A stretch of 64,000 nt of DNA from an uncultured Kiloniellales bacterium (GTDB lineage Bacteria; Pseudomonadota; Alphaproteobacteria; Kiloniellales; JAKSDN01). A program made the translations under genes and the position numbers. The notes under the pieces were generated by a model, which worked only from the letters and a program-made list of their open reading frames with translations, was not told the origin of the DNA and made no database searches. The DNA lies in the NCBI GenBank assembly GCA_947258885.1, contig CAMYKD010000023.1, forward strand, positions 35,736 to 99,735, written 5' to 3'. How positions within the stretch are numbered: position 1 is the stretch's first letter; each line of letters opens with the position of its first letter. This document shows positions 47,926 through 57,143 of the stretch, piece after piece.

Positions 47926-49080
47926 ATGCCGGAGAAGCAGGCCAGCAATGTCTCGTCGATGCAGGTGCACTACGAGCGCCTTCTGAAGGAGCCTTCCGCC
48001 ACGGCCCGCGCGGAGACCGCCGCCAGCGTGGCCGGCGCGTTCGCGGGCGAGCGATTGAGCGAGCGGGAGCGTAAGATCTCCCTCGACATCCTCAAGGTCA
48101 TGGCCCGCGACGTCGAACGGCAGGTGCGCGAGGCTCTTTCGGAGCACGTCAAGAGCAGCCCGTTGCTGCCACCCTCGATCGCACGCGTTCTGGCCGCCGA
48201 CGTCGAGTCCGTGGCCTTGCCGATCATCCAGTATTCCAGCGTGCTCAGCGAAGAGGATCTCATCTCGATCGTGGGCGAGCGCAGCGAAGCCAAGCAGACC
48301 GCGGTCGCCAGGAGGGCCGGCCTGACTCCGGACGTGTCCGAGGCGCTTGTCGACAACGGCAACGAGCGGGTCGTAGGCGCCCTCCTGTCCAACCACGAAG
48401 CCGAAATCTCCGACCGGGCCCTGCTCAAGGTGGTGTCGGGCTTCGCGGACTCGAGCGAAATCCAGGCGCTCATGGTGGAGCGGCCGACCCTGTCGCTGAC
48501 CGTTTGCGAGCCCTTGATTTGCCGTATTTCCGAGACCCTGCGGGAGCGACTTATCAGCCGGCACCAACTGCCACGAGAGGTGGCCGACCAGTTGCTCCTT
48601 CTCGGTCGGGACAGGGAGTCGACGGCGGAGCCGGCGGCCTACTCTCCGACCGCGGAGGTCGAGCGCCTCGTGGCCCGCCTGCATGACCGCAACGCCCTTG
48701 CCCCGACCCTCCTCCTGCGCGCGGTCTGCGTCGTCGACCTGAACTTCTTCCAGGCCGCCATGGCGGCCATGGCGGGCATCCCCTTCGAGAACGCGGGCGC
48801 CCTGATCTTCGACGAGAGTCCCGCCGGGTTCAAGGCGATCTACGGCGCGTCCGGCCTGCCCCGCGACCTTTTCAAAGCCTTCAGCACGGCGTTGGACGTC
48901 ATCAAGGAGGCGAGACGAAAACAGCGGGCCGAGCCGCCTCTGGAGATCACGGAACGGATCCTCGCCCGCCTGCGTCCCCAGGGCGATCCTCTCTGTCCCA
49001 AGAGCCTCGATCATACGCTCGACTACCTCTCGCGCCTCCTCGCCAAGCGGTCCCAGCGAGCACCCCGGCGCCTCGCCTGA
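47926..49080 (+). CDS. DUF2336 domain protein (paralog 2)
   Basis: LSERERKISLDILKVMARDVERQVREALSEHVKSSPLLPPSIARVLAADVESVALPIIQYSSVLSEEDLISIV. Confidence 0.9.
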   Translation: MPEKQASNVSSMQVHYERLLKEPSATARAETAASVAGAFAGERLSERERKISLDILKVMARDVERQVREALSEHVKSSPLLPPSIARVLAADVESVALPIIQYSSVLSEEDLISIVGERSEAKQTAVARRAGLTPDVSEALVDNGNERVVGALLSNHEAEISDRALLKVVSGFADSSEIQALMVERPTLSLTVCEPLICRISETLRERLISRHQLPREVADQLLLLGRDRESTAEPAAYSPTAEVERLVARLHDRNALAPTLLLRAVCVVDLNFFQAAMAAMAGIPFENAGALIFDESPAGFKAIYGASGLPRDLFKAFSTALDVIKEARRKQRAEPPLEITERILARLRPQGDPLCPKSLDHTLDYLSRLLAKRSQRAPRRLA

Positions 49081-49267
49081 GGCCATCGGCCGCCCTCGGC
49101 CAAAACCCTGGCGAGACGGTCGGTCGACACCAAAAAATGGTTTTTTAACAGCATGTTAACAATACATTTAAACGCGAATTTAAGGCGATTCGTCGGAAAA
49201 TGGTTAGCGTAGGGATTACCGGGGAATTCGGCGGCCTCGCTCACCCGCAAGGGTCGCCAACAAAAAA

Positions 49268-50500
49268 ATGCCAAAACGAAAGACCGCCAAGTCAACGCTC
49301 AAACAAGTCCGGTCGCCAAGACCGTCGGCGCGGTCCACGAACGGCGTAAAAGCATCGAACAGTACCCGCGCGCGCAGCGACCAGACGGCCACACCCGGCA
49401 CCGATGTCCTGGACATTCTGACCCAAGACGTCGAGCGGCAAACCCGGATCACGGCGGACCTCTCGAGCGGCAAGCTGAGCGACGAGGAGCGTCGGATCGG
49501 GGTCGAGATCCTGGACGTCATGGCGCGCGACGTCGAGCGTCAGGTCCGCGAGGCGCTCTCGGAACACGTCAGGATGAGCCCCTTCCTGCCACCCTCGATC
49601 GCCGCCACTCTGGCCGAGGACGTCGGCCCGCATGCCCTGCCGGTCATTCAGCATTCCGGCGTGCTGAGCGACCAGGACCTCATCGCCATCGTGTGCGGAA
49701 GCGGCGAAGACAAGCAGATCGCGGTCGCCCAACGGGACTCCGTCGCTCCCGAGGTCGCGGAGGCGCTGGTCGAGACCGGAAACGAAAGGGTCGTGGGGAC
49801 CCTGTTGTCCAACCACGGCGCGGACATCGCCGAGCGCTCCCTGCTCAGAATCCTCAAGGAATTCGGGGAATCGGGCGACATCCAGGCCCTCATCGTCGAG
49901 CGTCTGGCCTTGCCGCTGTCGCTATCTGAGGAACTGATCGCACGTATTTCCCACGCACTGTGCGAACATTTGGTCACATGCCATCGGTTGCCGCGCGAAA
50001 TGGCGGACGAATTGGCGATGCACGGTCGCGAGAGGGCCCTGACGCAGGCCATGACCGCGGAATCCCGCAGCTCGGAGATCGAGCGCTTGGCCACCGTCCT
50101 GCATGCCAAGAATGCCCTCTCGCCGACCCTGATCCTGCGCGCGCTCTGCGCCGGCAACCTGAACTTCTTCCAAGCCGCCATGGCGGCCCGCGCCGGCATT
50201 GCCGTATCCGTGGTCGGCCCCCTGATATTCGACCGCGGGCGCGACGGCCTCGAGGAGCTCTACCGGCGGGCCGACCTGCCGAGCGAGCTGTTCGTCGCAT
50301 TCCGGTCGGCCGTCGACGTCGTCAATGAAACCAACTCCGACGACCGCGAATACCGGCCTCTGGAAGTCACCGAGCGGATCATCGGCCGGCTCAAACTGGA
50401 ATACGACAGCGTCTGTCCCGAGGGCCTCGAGCATACTCTCAGCCAACTCTCCCGCTTCGTCATCGGCCGAGCCGACAGCGCCGCGAGGGGTCTCGCCTGA
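49268..50500 (+). CDS. DUF2336 domain protein (paralog 3)
   Basis: LSDEERRIGVEILDVMARDVERQVREALSEHVRMSPFLPPSIAATLAEDVGPHALPVIQHSGVLSDQDLIAIV. Confidence 0.9.
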   Translation: MPKRKTAKSTLKQVRSPRPSARSTNGVKASNSTRARSDQTATPGTDVLDILTQDVERQTRITADLSSGKLSDEERRIGVEILDVMARDVERQVREALSEHVRMSPFLPPSIAATLAEDVGPHALPVIQHSGVLSDQDLIAIVCGSGEDKQIAVAQRDSVAPEVAEALVETGNERVVGTLLSNHGADIAERSLLRILKEFGESGDIQALIVERLALPLSLSEELIARISHALCEHLVTCHRLPREMADELAMHGRERALTQAMTAESRSSEIERLATVLHAKNALSPTLILRALCAGNLNFFQAAMAARAGIAVSVVGPLIFDRGRDGLEELYRRADLPSELFVAFRSAVDVVNETNSDDREYRPLEVTERIIGRLKLEYDSVCPEGLEHTLSQLSRFVIGRADSAARGLA

Positions 50501-50709
50501 AATAGGCGCGGATCGGCGCCACCAACAGGCCCACCGCCCGATACTCTGTCCAGATGTCGGCCCGCCACGCCTCCTCCTGCCTGACATTTCCGCGACTTGT
50601 CTCGGGCCTTGGGCTTTCTCGACTGTGGCGTCGAGGCCGGGCAACGCCGCGTTGCCACTTGTGGCCGGACAGGTCATGTTGGAGGAGGTTTCGCGGATGA
50701 CCGGGGGTC

Positions 50710-52293
50710 GTGCTCGTGAGCAGTAGGACGAAGGCGAACAAGGGAGCCGTGGCCGCCGGGCACCCCGGGACGGCGGAAGCCGCGCGCGAGATCCTGGACG
50801 ACGGAGGCAATGCCTTCGACGCGGCGCTCGCCGGCTTCTGCGCGGCGACGGTCGCCGAGCCGGTACTCTGCTCGCTCGGCGGCGGCGGGTTCCTGCTGGC
50901 ACGCCCGGCCGAGGGCAAGCCCCGCCTGTACGATTTCTTCGTCGAGACGCCACGGCGCCGGCGACCGGTCGAAGACATCGACTTCTTTCCGATCCTGGCC
51001 GACTTCGGCACCGCGACCCAGGAGTTCCACATCGGCCTGGGCGCAGCCGCCACGCCCGGCGCGGTCAAGGGGTTGTTCGAGGTCCACCGGGACCTTGCCT
51101 CCCTGCCCATGCGCCGTCTCGTCGAGCCCGCGGTCGGGCTGGCCCGCGCCGGCTTCGAGGTCCGGCAGATCGACGCCTACGTTTACGGGGTGATCAGCGC
51201 GGTGCTGCTCGCCGGTGCGGAATCCAGGGCCGTGTTCAGCCGGGCCGATGGGAAGCTGTTCCGAGCAGGCGATCGGTTCACTCAACCGAACCTGGCCGAT
51301 ACGCTGGAGGCGCTCGCCCGCGAGGGCGCGGCACTGTTCTATGCCGGCGAGTTGGGCCGGCGTCTGGTCGCGGCCTGTCGCGACGGCGGCGGCCAGGTGA
51401 CCGCCGAGGATCTCGCGGCCTATCGGGTCGAGCGGCGCGCGCCGCTGGAGCGCCGCTACCGTGGTGCGCGCATCCTGACCAACCCGCCGCCCTCCTCGGG
51501 TGGCATCCTGATCGCCTTCGCGTTGGAGCTCCTGGCCGGATGCGACCTGAGCAGCGTCGGCTTCGGTTCGGCCGAGCACCTGGCGATCCTGACCCGGGTC
51601 ATGGCGCTGACCAACCGGGCCCGTATCGAATCCCGGCTGCACGAGGCGCTCGACGAGGCCCAGGAGGCCGCCGCCGCCGCCCGATTGCTGGACCCGGACC
51701 TACTGGCGGCCTATGGCCGCGAGGTCGCCGGGCAGGCCGCCAGCACCAGAGGAACCACGCACCTGAGCGTGGTGGACGCGGCCGGAAACGTGGCCGCCTT
51801 GAGCCTGTCGAACGGCGAGGGCTGCGGCACCATGGTGCCCGGCAGCGGCATCATGCTGAACAACATGCTGGGCGAGCAGGACCTCAACCCGCTGGGCTTT
51901 CACGTCTGGCCCGAGAACAGCCGCATCTCCTCCATGATGGCACCCAGCCTGGCCTTCCTGCCGGACGGCTCGATGGCGGCCCTGGGCTCGGGCGGATCCA
52001 ACCGGATTCGCACCGCGATACTCCAGGTCCTGATCAATCTGATCGATTTCGCGCAGGACGCCGGCACGGCGGTGATGGCCCCGCGGCTGCACTTCGAGGA
52101 TGGCCTGGCGAACCTGGAGGACGGCTTCGGCCGCGCTGCCTGCAAGGTCGTGTCGGACCTCTCGGACAAGGTCATAGACTGGCCGTCCCACAGTTTCTTC
52201 TTCGGTGGCGTGCACAGCGTGACCCGCTCGGCCGAGGGGGAACTCGTCGCGGCCGGGGACCCCAGACGACAGGGCACCGCGGTCGCCGTGTAG
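50710..52293 (+). CDS. gamma-glutamyltransferase
   Basis: HPGTAEAAREILDDGGNAFDAALAGFCAATVAEPVLCSLGGGGFLL; TTHLSVVDAAGNVAALSLSNGEGCGTMVPGSGIMLNNMLGEQDLNP. Confidence 0.95.
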   Translation: MLVSSRTKANKGAVAAGHPGTAEAAREILDDGGNAFDAALAGFCAATVAEPVLCSLGGGGFLLARPAEGKPRLYDFFVETPRRRRPVEDIDFFPILADFGTATQEFHIGLGAAATPGAVKGLFEVHRDLASLPMRRLVEPAVGLARAGFEVRQIDAYVYGVISAVLLAGAESRAVFSRADGKLFRAGDRFTQPNLADTLEALAREGAALFYAGELGRRLVAACRDGGGQVTAEDLAAYRVERRAPLERRYRGARILTNPPPSSGGILIAFALELLAGCDLSSVGFGSAEHLAILTRVMALTNRARIESRLHEALDEAQEAAAAARLLDPDLLAAYGREVAGQAASTRGTTHLSVVDAAGNVAALSLSNGEGCGTMVPGSGIMLNNMLGEQDLNPLGFHVWPENSRISSMMAPSLAFLPDGSMAALGSGGSNRIRTAILQVLINLIDFAQDAGTAVMAPRLHFEDGLANLEDGFGRAACKVVSDLSDKVIDWPSHSFFFGGVHSVTRSAEGELVAAGDPRRQGTAVAV

Positions 52294-52321
52294 CACCTGC
52301 TTTCGAAAATGGGCGGTCCGG

Positions 52322-52744
52322 TCAGGCGGCCTCGGAGCGGGCGCGCGACTTGACGATGTAGGCCTTGGCGCAATGGGCATCGCAGTATGGCTTGCCGGGC
52401 GTTGCGGGCTCGCCGCAGAAGTGGAACTCCGGACGCCCCGGATCGCCGATCGGCCATAGGCAGCCGGGTCCGTCGGAGTGCCTGCGCACCGGGCGCGGCG
52501 GCGGCTTGGCTACGACCTCGAGCACCGGTTGCGGCCTGAACACGGGCCTGGGCGGCTGCTTGCGGAGCCGAAGCGCCGAGCCCTCGGCCCGGATCGGCGA
52601 GGGACGCGCCGGCAGTTTGAGGCGGTGCGCCTTGCCGATCACCGCGTTCTTGGAAACACCCAGCTTCTTGCCGATATGGGACGCGCTGTGGCCAGCGTCC
52701 CAAAGCTGAGTCAACTCCTGGATCAACTCGTTCGTCCAAGCCAT
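52322..52744 (-). CDS. gcrA: GcrA cell-cycle regulator
   Basis: MAWTNELIQELTQLWDAGHSASHIGKKLGVSKNAVIGKAHRLKLPARPSPI...CLWPIGDPGRPEFHFCGEPATPGKPYCDAHCAKAY. Confidence 0.96.
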   Translation of the reverse strand: MAWTNELIQELTQLWDAGHSASHIGKKLGVSKNAVIGKAHRLKLPARPSPIRAEGSALRLRKQPPRPVFRPQPVLEVVAKPPPRPVRRHSDGPGCLWPIGDPGRPEFHFCGEPATPGKPYCDAHCAKAYIVKSRARSEAA

Positions 52745-52779
52745 ATGTTCAACCCCTTGGTTTGCGCAATATCTAGTAG

Positions 52780-52800
52780 TGGCACCTATATCTGGTGCCA
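52780..52800. promoter_or_regulatory. palindrome TGGCACC-TATATCT-GGTGCCA in gcrA/SAM-hydrolase divergent region
   Basis: Perfect 7-bp arms; a GAGTC (GANTC) site lies at 52838-52842. Confidence 0.45.
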
Positions 52801-52892
52801 TTGATATTGTTTAATACGATATACGGTACAATCGCCCGAGTCCAGATCCAGTGTGCTTGCCGCCCGCCGCTTGGCACAGCCATAGTGGTGTC

Positions 52893-53618
52893 ATGATCGT
52901 GCTGTTCACGGATTTCGGCCTCGACGGGCCCTACGTCGGCCAGATGAAGGCCGTGCTGCACGGCGAGGCCCCGGGCGTGCCGCTGATCGATCTCATGGCC
53001 GATGCCCCGGCCTTCGACGCCAGGGCGGCCGCGTATCTGCTGGCCGCCTACGCGCCGGCCTTTCCCGCCGGATGCGTGTTCCTGGCGGTGATCGATCCGG
53101 GAGTCGGCGGCTCGCGGCTGCCGCTCGCGGTGGAAGCCGACGGGCGTTGGTTCGTCGGTCCCGACAACGGACTTCTGGCGCCGACCGCAAGGCGCGCCGA
53201 GACGGCGCGTGCCTGGCAGGTCACTTGGCGTCCGGACCGGCTTTCGGCCTCGTTTCACGGCCGCGACCTCTTCGCCCCGGTGGCCGCACGCTTGGCCCGT
53301 GGCGACGAACCGCCCGGCAGCCCCTACCCCATCGCCAAAATGGCCGGTGCCGGCTGGCCCGACGATCTGCCTGAAATCGTCTACCTCGACCGCTTCGGCA
53401 ACGCGGTGACCGGTCTGCGCGCCGCCGGCCTGCCCGAGGATGCGGCCCTGGTGGTCGCTGGCCACAGGCTCGGGCGGGCGCGGACTTTTTCCGCCGTGGC
53501 TCCGGGCGTGGCCTTCTGGTACGAAAACGCCAACGGTTTGGCCGAGATCGCTGTCAACCAGGGGCGGGCCGACCGGCTGCTCGGCTTGAAGCCGGGCGAC
53601 AGGGTCGCGCTGGCATAG
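52893..53618 (+). CDS. SAM-dependent chlorinase/fluorinase family (SAM hydroxide adenosyltransferase-like, DUF62)
   Basis: MIVLFTDFGLDGPYVGQMKAVL; VFLAVIDPGVGGSRLPLAVEADGRWFVGPDNGLL; SFHGRDLFAPVAARLARG; VYLDRFGNAVTGL. Confidence 0.95.
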   Translation: MIVLFTDFGLDGPYVGQMKAVLHGEAPGVPLIDLMADAPAFDARAAAYLLAAYAPAFPAGCVFLAVIDPGVGGSRLPLAVEADGRWFVGPDNGLLAPTARRAETARAWQVTWRPDRLSASFHGRDLFAPVAARLARGDEPPGSPYPIAKMAGAGWPDDLPEIVYLDRFGNAVTGLRAAGLPEDAALVVAGHRLGRARTFSAVAPGVAFWYENANGLAEIAVNQGRADRLLGLKPGDRVALA

Positions 53619-53637
53619 GAGCCGGCGGCCGGCGCGG

Positions 53638-54138
53638 TCAGCCGTTGCCGAGGCTCTTCAGGTAGGCGATGATCGCCTCGACCTCGGAGCGGCTGAGGGT
53701 CAGGTCGGGCATCGTCGAATGCGGCGTCATCAGCCAGGCGCGCAGCCACTCGGACGTCTTCATGGGGTCCTTGGCGATCGTTTCGAAGGACGGAGTCTGA
53801 TCCACGCCGCTGTACGCTTCGACGACGTGGCACCCACTGCACCAGCGCTCGGCCAACTGCCGGCCGGTTTGCACGTCGAGGACCACCGCGATGATTGGGC
53901 CTGGCGGCGTCACGTCGCACCCCGGCTCGCCGCCAATCCGCGGCACGACGTCCGCCTGCCGAGGCAGGGCGGCAGCCGGGCGGGTCAAGGCCACGGCCAG
54001 GGCCAGGGCCAGGACCAGAAGGACGACCACGATAACGATGACGTGCCCTCGGCGTTCCACGACGGGACGCTCCTGACAATCGCCGGCGCGCGGCCGGCCG
54101 CACGCCGATATCCTGCGTCGCGAAGCGGGGCGGATCAA
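53638..54138 (-). CDS. membrane-anchored c-type cytochrome
   Basis: TM segment then QLAERWCSGCHVVEAYSG...PDLTLSRSEVEAIIAYLKSL (CxxCH and distal Met). Confidence 0.85.
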   Translation of the reverse strand: MIRPASRRRISACGRPRAGDCQERPVVERRGHVIVIVVVLLVLALALAVALTRPAAALPRQADVVPRIGGEPGCDVTPPGPIIAVVLDVQTGRQLAERWCSGCHVVEAYSGVDQTPSFETIAKDPMKTSEWLRAWLMTPHSTMPDLTLSRSEVEAIIAYLKSLGNG

Positions 54139-54186
54139 TGATCTGCGTCAAGAGGGCGCGGACCAACCGATCCGAAAGCGTCATCC

Positions 54187-54256
54187 CCCGACCGCCGGCC
54201 CCCGACCGCCGGCCCCCGACCGCCGGCCCCCGACCGCCGGCCCCCGACTGCCGGAT
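54187..54256. repeat. 14-bp tandem repeat (CCCGACCGCCGGCC) x about 5
   Basis: cccccgaccgccggcccccgaccgccgg...cccccgactgccgg. Confidence 0.93.
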
Positions 54257-54412
54257 TATCGCCAGCCGGACAGTGCGGACCCGGCCGCGGCACTTTCTTC
54301 GCGCCGGGTTTTGCGGGTAGACTGACCCGAATCCCGGCGGACGAGTGATTCCGGATGCCCCGGAGAGGGGTGCTCGCTCCGCCCCGACCAGCAACGCACT
54401 GGGGATTTGACC

Positions 54413-54922
54413 ATGAATATCGTGATCGACCAGGCCGATTTCCGGCGGCTCTCGCCACGCACGCAACGGGAACTCATCGAGAAACTCGCCGGAAAGGCCA
54501 TGACCGAGCCGAAGCGCCGCGGATCCGGCACCAAGCTGTTCTGGCGCCGACCCGTCGATCTTTCGGCGGACATGACCGTCAAGCTGGTCCATGGTTTGGC
54601 CGAACAGCACCGCAAGCGCCTCGAGCTCCTTGCAAGCGGAAACGGCCGGGCGTCCCTGAAGGACCTCTTGGCGGTCACGGGAGATTCCGACTGGCACGTG
54701 CTGTCCTATTTCCAAAGCGTGCTGACCCGGCGCCTGCGCCGGATGATCGAGGACCCCGAGCGAAAGGCCGAACTCATAAAATGGGATTTCGATTCGACCA
54801 AGTGGGACGCCGACGGTACGAGCATCGTGGACGGTGTTTATTACGTGAGCCAGACGACCGCCGCGGCGCTCCGCGAGGTCCTGAAGCCGGGCGACCACGG
54901 CGGCGCGAAAACCGCCCGTTGA
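54413..54922 (+). CDS. hypothetical protein
   Basis: 169-171 aa ORF with coherent start and codon pattern; no family recognised. Confidence 0.6.
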   Translation: MNIVIDQADFRRLSPRTQRELIEKLAGKAMTEPKRRGSGTKLFWRRPVDLSADMTVKLVHGLAEQHRKRLELLASGNGRASLKDLLAVTGDSDWHVLSYFQSVLTRRLRRMIEDPERKAELIKWDFDSTKWDADGTSIVDGVYYVSQTTAAALREVLKPGDHGGAKTAR

Positions 54923-55039
54923 GCGCGCCGGCGGGATCGTGGCGCCGCCGACCGTCAGGGTGGTTACTTTTCGCTAACCATTGGTTAGTCTTCGCGCCTT
55001 TAGTTTTGACGCACAGCACTAGAGGATAGGGTAGCACGC

Positions 55040-55768
55040 ATGTCGATGGGTCTGCACGAATCCAGATGGCGCCGGCGCCGGACCATCCGGTGGAAGGTCG
55101 TGAAGGCTGTCTTCGTTCTCGGTCTCCTGCTGGCCGCCGGCCTTTTCGCCTACGAGACCGGCTCGATCGCCGCACTGCAGCCCGTGAATCGGCTCGAGAA
55201 GCAGGTGGCCGAACTGAGCCGGACCTTGACCGCCTTGCAAGAGACGAACACCGAGCTGAGCGCCGCCGCCGAGGCGGCACGAAACCGTGAGGCGGAATGG
55301 CAGCAACGCTATCAAGCCGAAGTCCCGACCGGTCACAGCAAGGATCTCTTCGAGCTGATCCGTGACAGGATGGCCGACGGCGTGGAGGCTAAACGGCTGG
55401 CCTTCGTGATCGAGGCGACCGGTAATCTCAGATCCTGCGACAACAATCCGATGACGAAGCGCTTCCTGGTGCAGACGCCGCTTTATCAAGGCGCCAACGA
55501 TTCAGTCAGTTTCGGCGGTGAGACCATCACGATCACCGCGCGCGGGCCCAACGCGACCAACCCGGAGGGCAATGCCGAGGCGTGGTTCGATCCGGCCAAG
55601 CCGCTCACCGTGCGGTTTACGGAAATCGGCGGCGGGGCCACGGAAAAAACCGGCAAGCTCCCGATGCATCATTCGGTCGTAGTCCGAGATTCCGAATATC
55701 GCTTCGCGATTCAGCGCGGGCCCCAAGGCTTCGTGAAGGTGACCGGCGAACGCTGCAAGTTTCCCTGA
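55040..55768 (+). CDS. single-TM coiled-coil hypothetical protein
   Basis: N-terminal TM, coiled-coil NRLEKQVAELSRTLTALQETNTELSAAAEAARNREAEWQQ. Confidence 0.7.
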   Translation: MSMGLHESRWRRRRTIRWKVVKAVFVLGLLLAAGLFAYETGSIAALQPVNRLEKQVAELSRTLTALQETNTELSAAAEAARNREAEWQQRYQAEVPTGHSKDLFELIRDRMADGVEAKRLAFVIEATGNLRSCDNNPMTKRFLVQTPLYQGANDSVSFGGETITITARGPNATNPEGNAEAWFDPAKPLTVRFTEIGGGATEKTGKLPMHHSVVVRDSEYRFAIQRGPQGFVKVTGERCKFP

Positions 55769-56091
55769 GGTCCGGGTTTCACGGCGGCGGGGGGACGGCG
55801 AAAGATAAACCAAGCCGCTGCCACACCGCCGCCCGGACATGTCACAGAGATTACACAGATAGCCTTTTGTGCTGCTGGCCGCCAGCCGCCATACTCGCCA
55901 GGTGGGGGGATCCGCTGGGGCGTCTTGCGGCGTCGAAGGCGGTTAGGGCAAAGGCGACAGTCTTGCATAGAAGCCTTGCATCGAATCGGGACGGACGCCG
56001 AGATTGGCGGAGGGCACGCCACCCGATCGCAAGGTCGTGGGAACTTCAACGGGCAGGCCGGAGCGGCACAAGCAACAAGGAGAGCACGGAC

Positions 56092-56508
56092 ATGATCAAC
56101 CTCGGACAATCCATAAGGACCATCGCGATGGCCATGGCGGTCGTCATGCTGGCAACGTCCCTACCGATGAACTTCGCCCGCGCGGCCATCGTCACGACGG
56201 ACGAGGTGGTCGCGGCGCAGGCCGCGGACGAGGACCGTGCCCGAGTGATTCAGTTCGTTGCGCGCGAGGACGTCCGGCGGCAGATCGAAGCCCTCGGTAT
56301 CGACCCGGACGAGGCCGCCCGGCGCACCGACAGCCTGTCGGACGAGGAGATCCAGCAGATCGCCGGCAGACTGGACGAGCTGCCCGCGGGTCAGGACGTC
56401 ATCGTGGTGGTCCTCGCCGCCGGGCTCGCGCTTTTCCTGCTGCTGGTCGTCACGGACCTGCTCGGTTACACCGACGTGTTCCCGTTCATCGACGCCCAGA
56501 CGAAGTGA
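56092..56508 (+). CDS. PA2779-family protein (copy 1)
   Basis: TIAMAMAVVMLATSLPMNFARAAIVTTDEVV...REDVRRQIEALGIDPDEAARRTDSLSDEEIQQIAGRLDELPAGQ + C-terminal TM. Confidence 0.85.
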   Translation: MINLGQSIRTIAMAMAVVMLATSLPMNFARAAIVTTDEVVAAQAADEDRARVIQFVAREDVRRQIEALGIDPDEAARRTDSLSDEEIQQIAGRLDELPAGQDVIVVVLAAGLALFLLLVVTDLLGYTDVFPFIDAQTK

Positions 56509-56722
56509 TCAACACCCGCTGACGGACTCCAGCCGGCCCAGCCGGTTCGCTACGTTGCGGAGTCGGTCGTCCGTTTACGGGCATGCCGGAGATGTCGGGC
56601 GCCACGGCCAGTTTCAGGTTGACGCGCGTCGCGGTCTCTTGTTCGTTTCTCCTGGAGGGCGAATCCGGTCCAGGGATGCCCGGCCGTGAGTGTCCGTGTC
56701 ACTACAGGCGACTTAGGAGAGC

Positions 56723-57142
56723 ATGAGCATGATGTATCTGAGGCATTCCATGCGCGCGATTGCAGTCGGCATGGCGATCGTGATGCTGGTGACGTCCCTG
56801 CCGATCAATTTCGCCCAAGCGGCCATGGTCACCACGGACCAGGTGGTCGCGCAGTCGGAGTTGGCCGGCGACCGCGAGCGCGTCGTGCGGTTCATGGCGC
56901 GCGAGGACGTCCGCCAACAGCTGAAGGCCCTGGGCATAGACCCCGACGAGGCGGCACAGCGGGCGAACACCTTGTCGGACGACGAGGTCCGGCAGATCGC
57001 CGGCAAGCTGGACGAGCTGCCGGCGGGGCAGAGCGCCGTCGGCGTCATCGTCGGCGCAATCCTCATCGTTTTCTTGGTCCTGCTGATCACAGACCTGCTC
57101 GGCCTGACCGACGTGTTCCCCTTCGTCAAGAGCCAGCGGTGA
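56723..57142 (+). CDS. PA2779-family protein (copy 2)
   Basis: AIAVGMAIVMLVTSLPINFAQAAMVTTDQVV...REDVRQQLKALGIDPDEAAQRANTLSDDEVRQIAGKLDELPAGQ + C-terminal TM. Confidence 0.87.
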   Translation: MSMMYLRHSMRAIAVGMAIVMLVTSLPINFAQAAMVTTDQVVAQSELAGDRERVVRFMAREDVRQQLKALGIDPDEAAQRANTLSDDEVRQIAGKLDELPAGQSAVGVIVGAILIVFLVLLITDLLGLTDVFPFVKSQR

Positions 57143-57143
57143 G

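Noticed and set aside
54187-54256. Tandem GC repeat as a CRISPR array
   Set aside because: Units are 14 bp and directly adjacent with no unique spacers.
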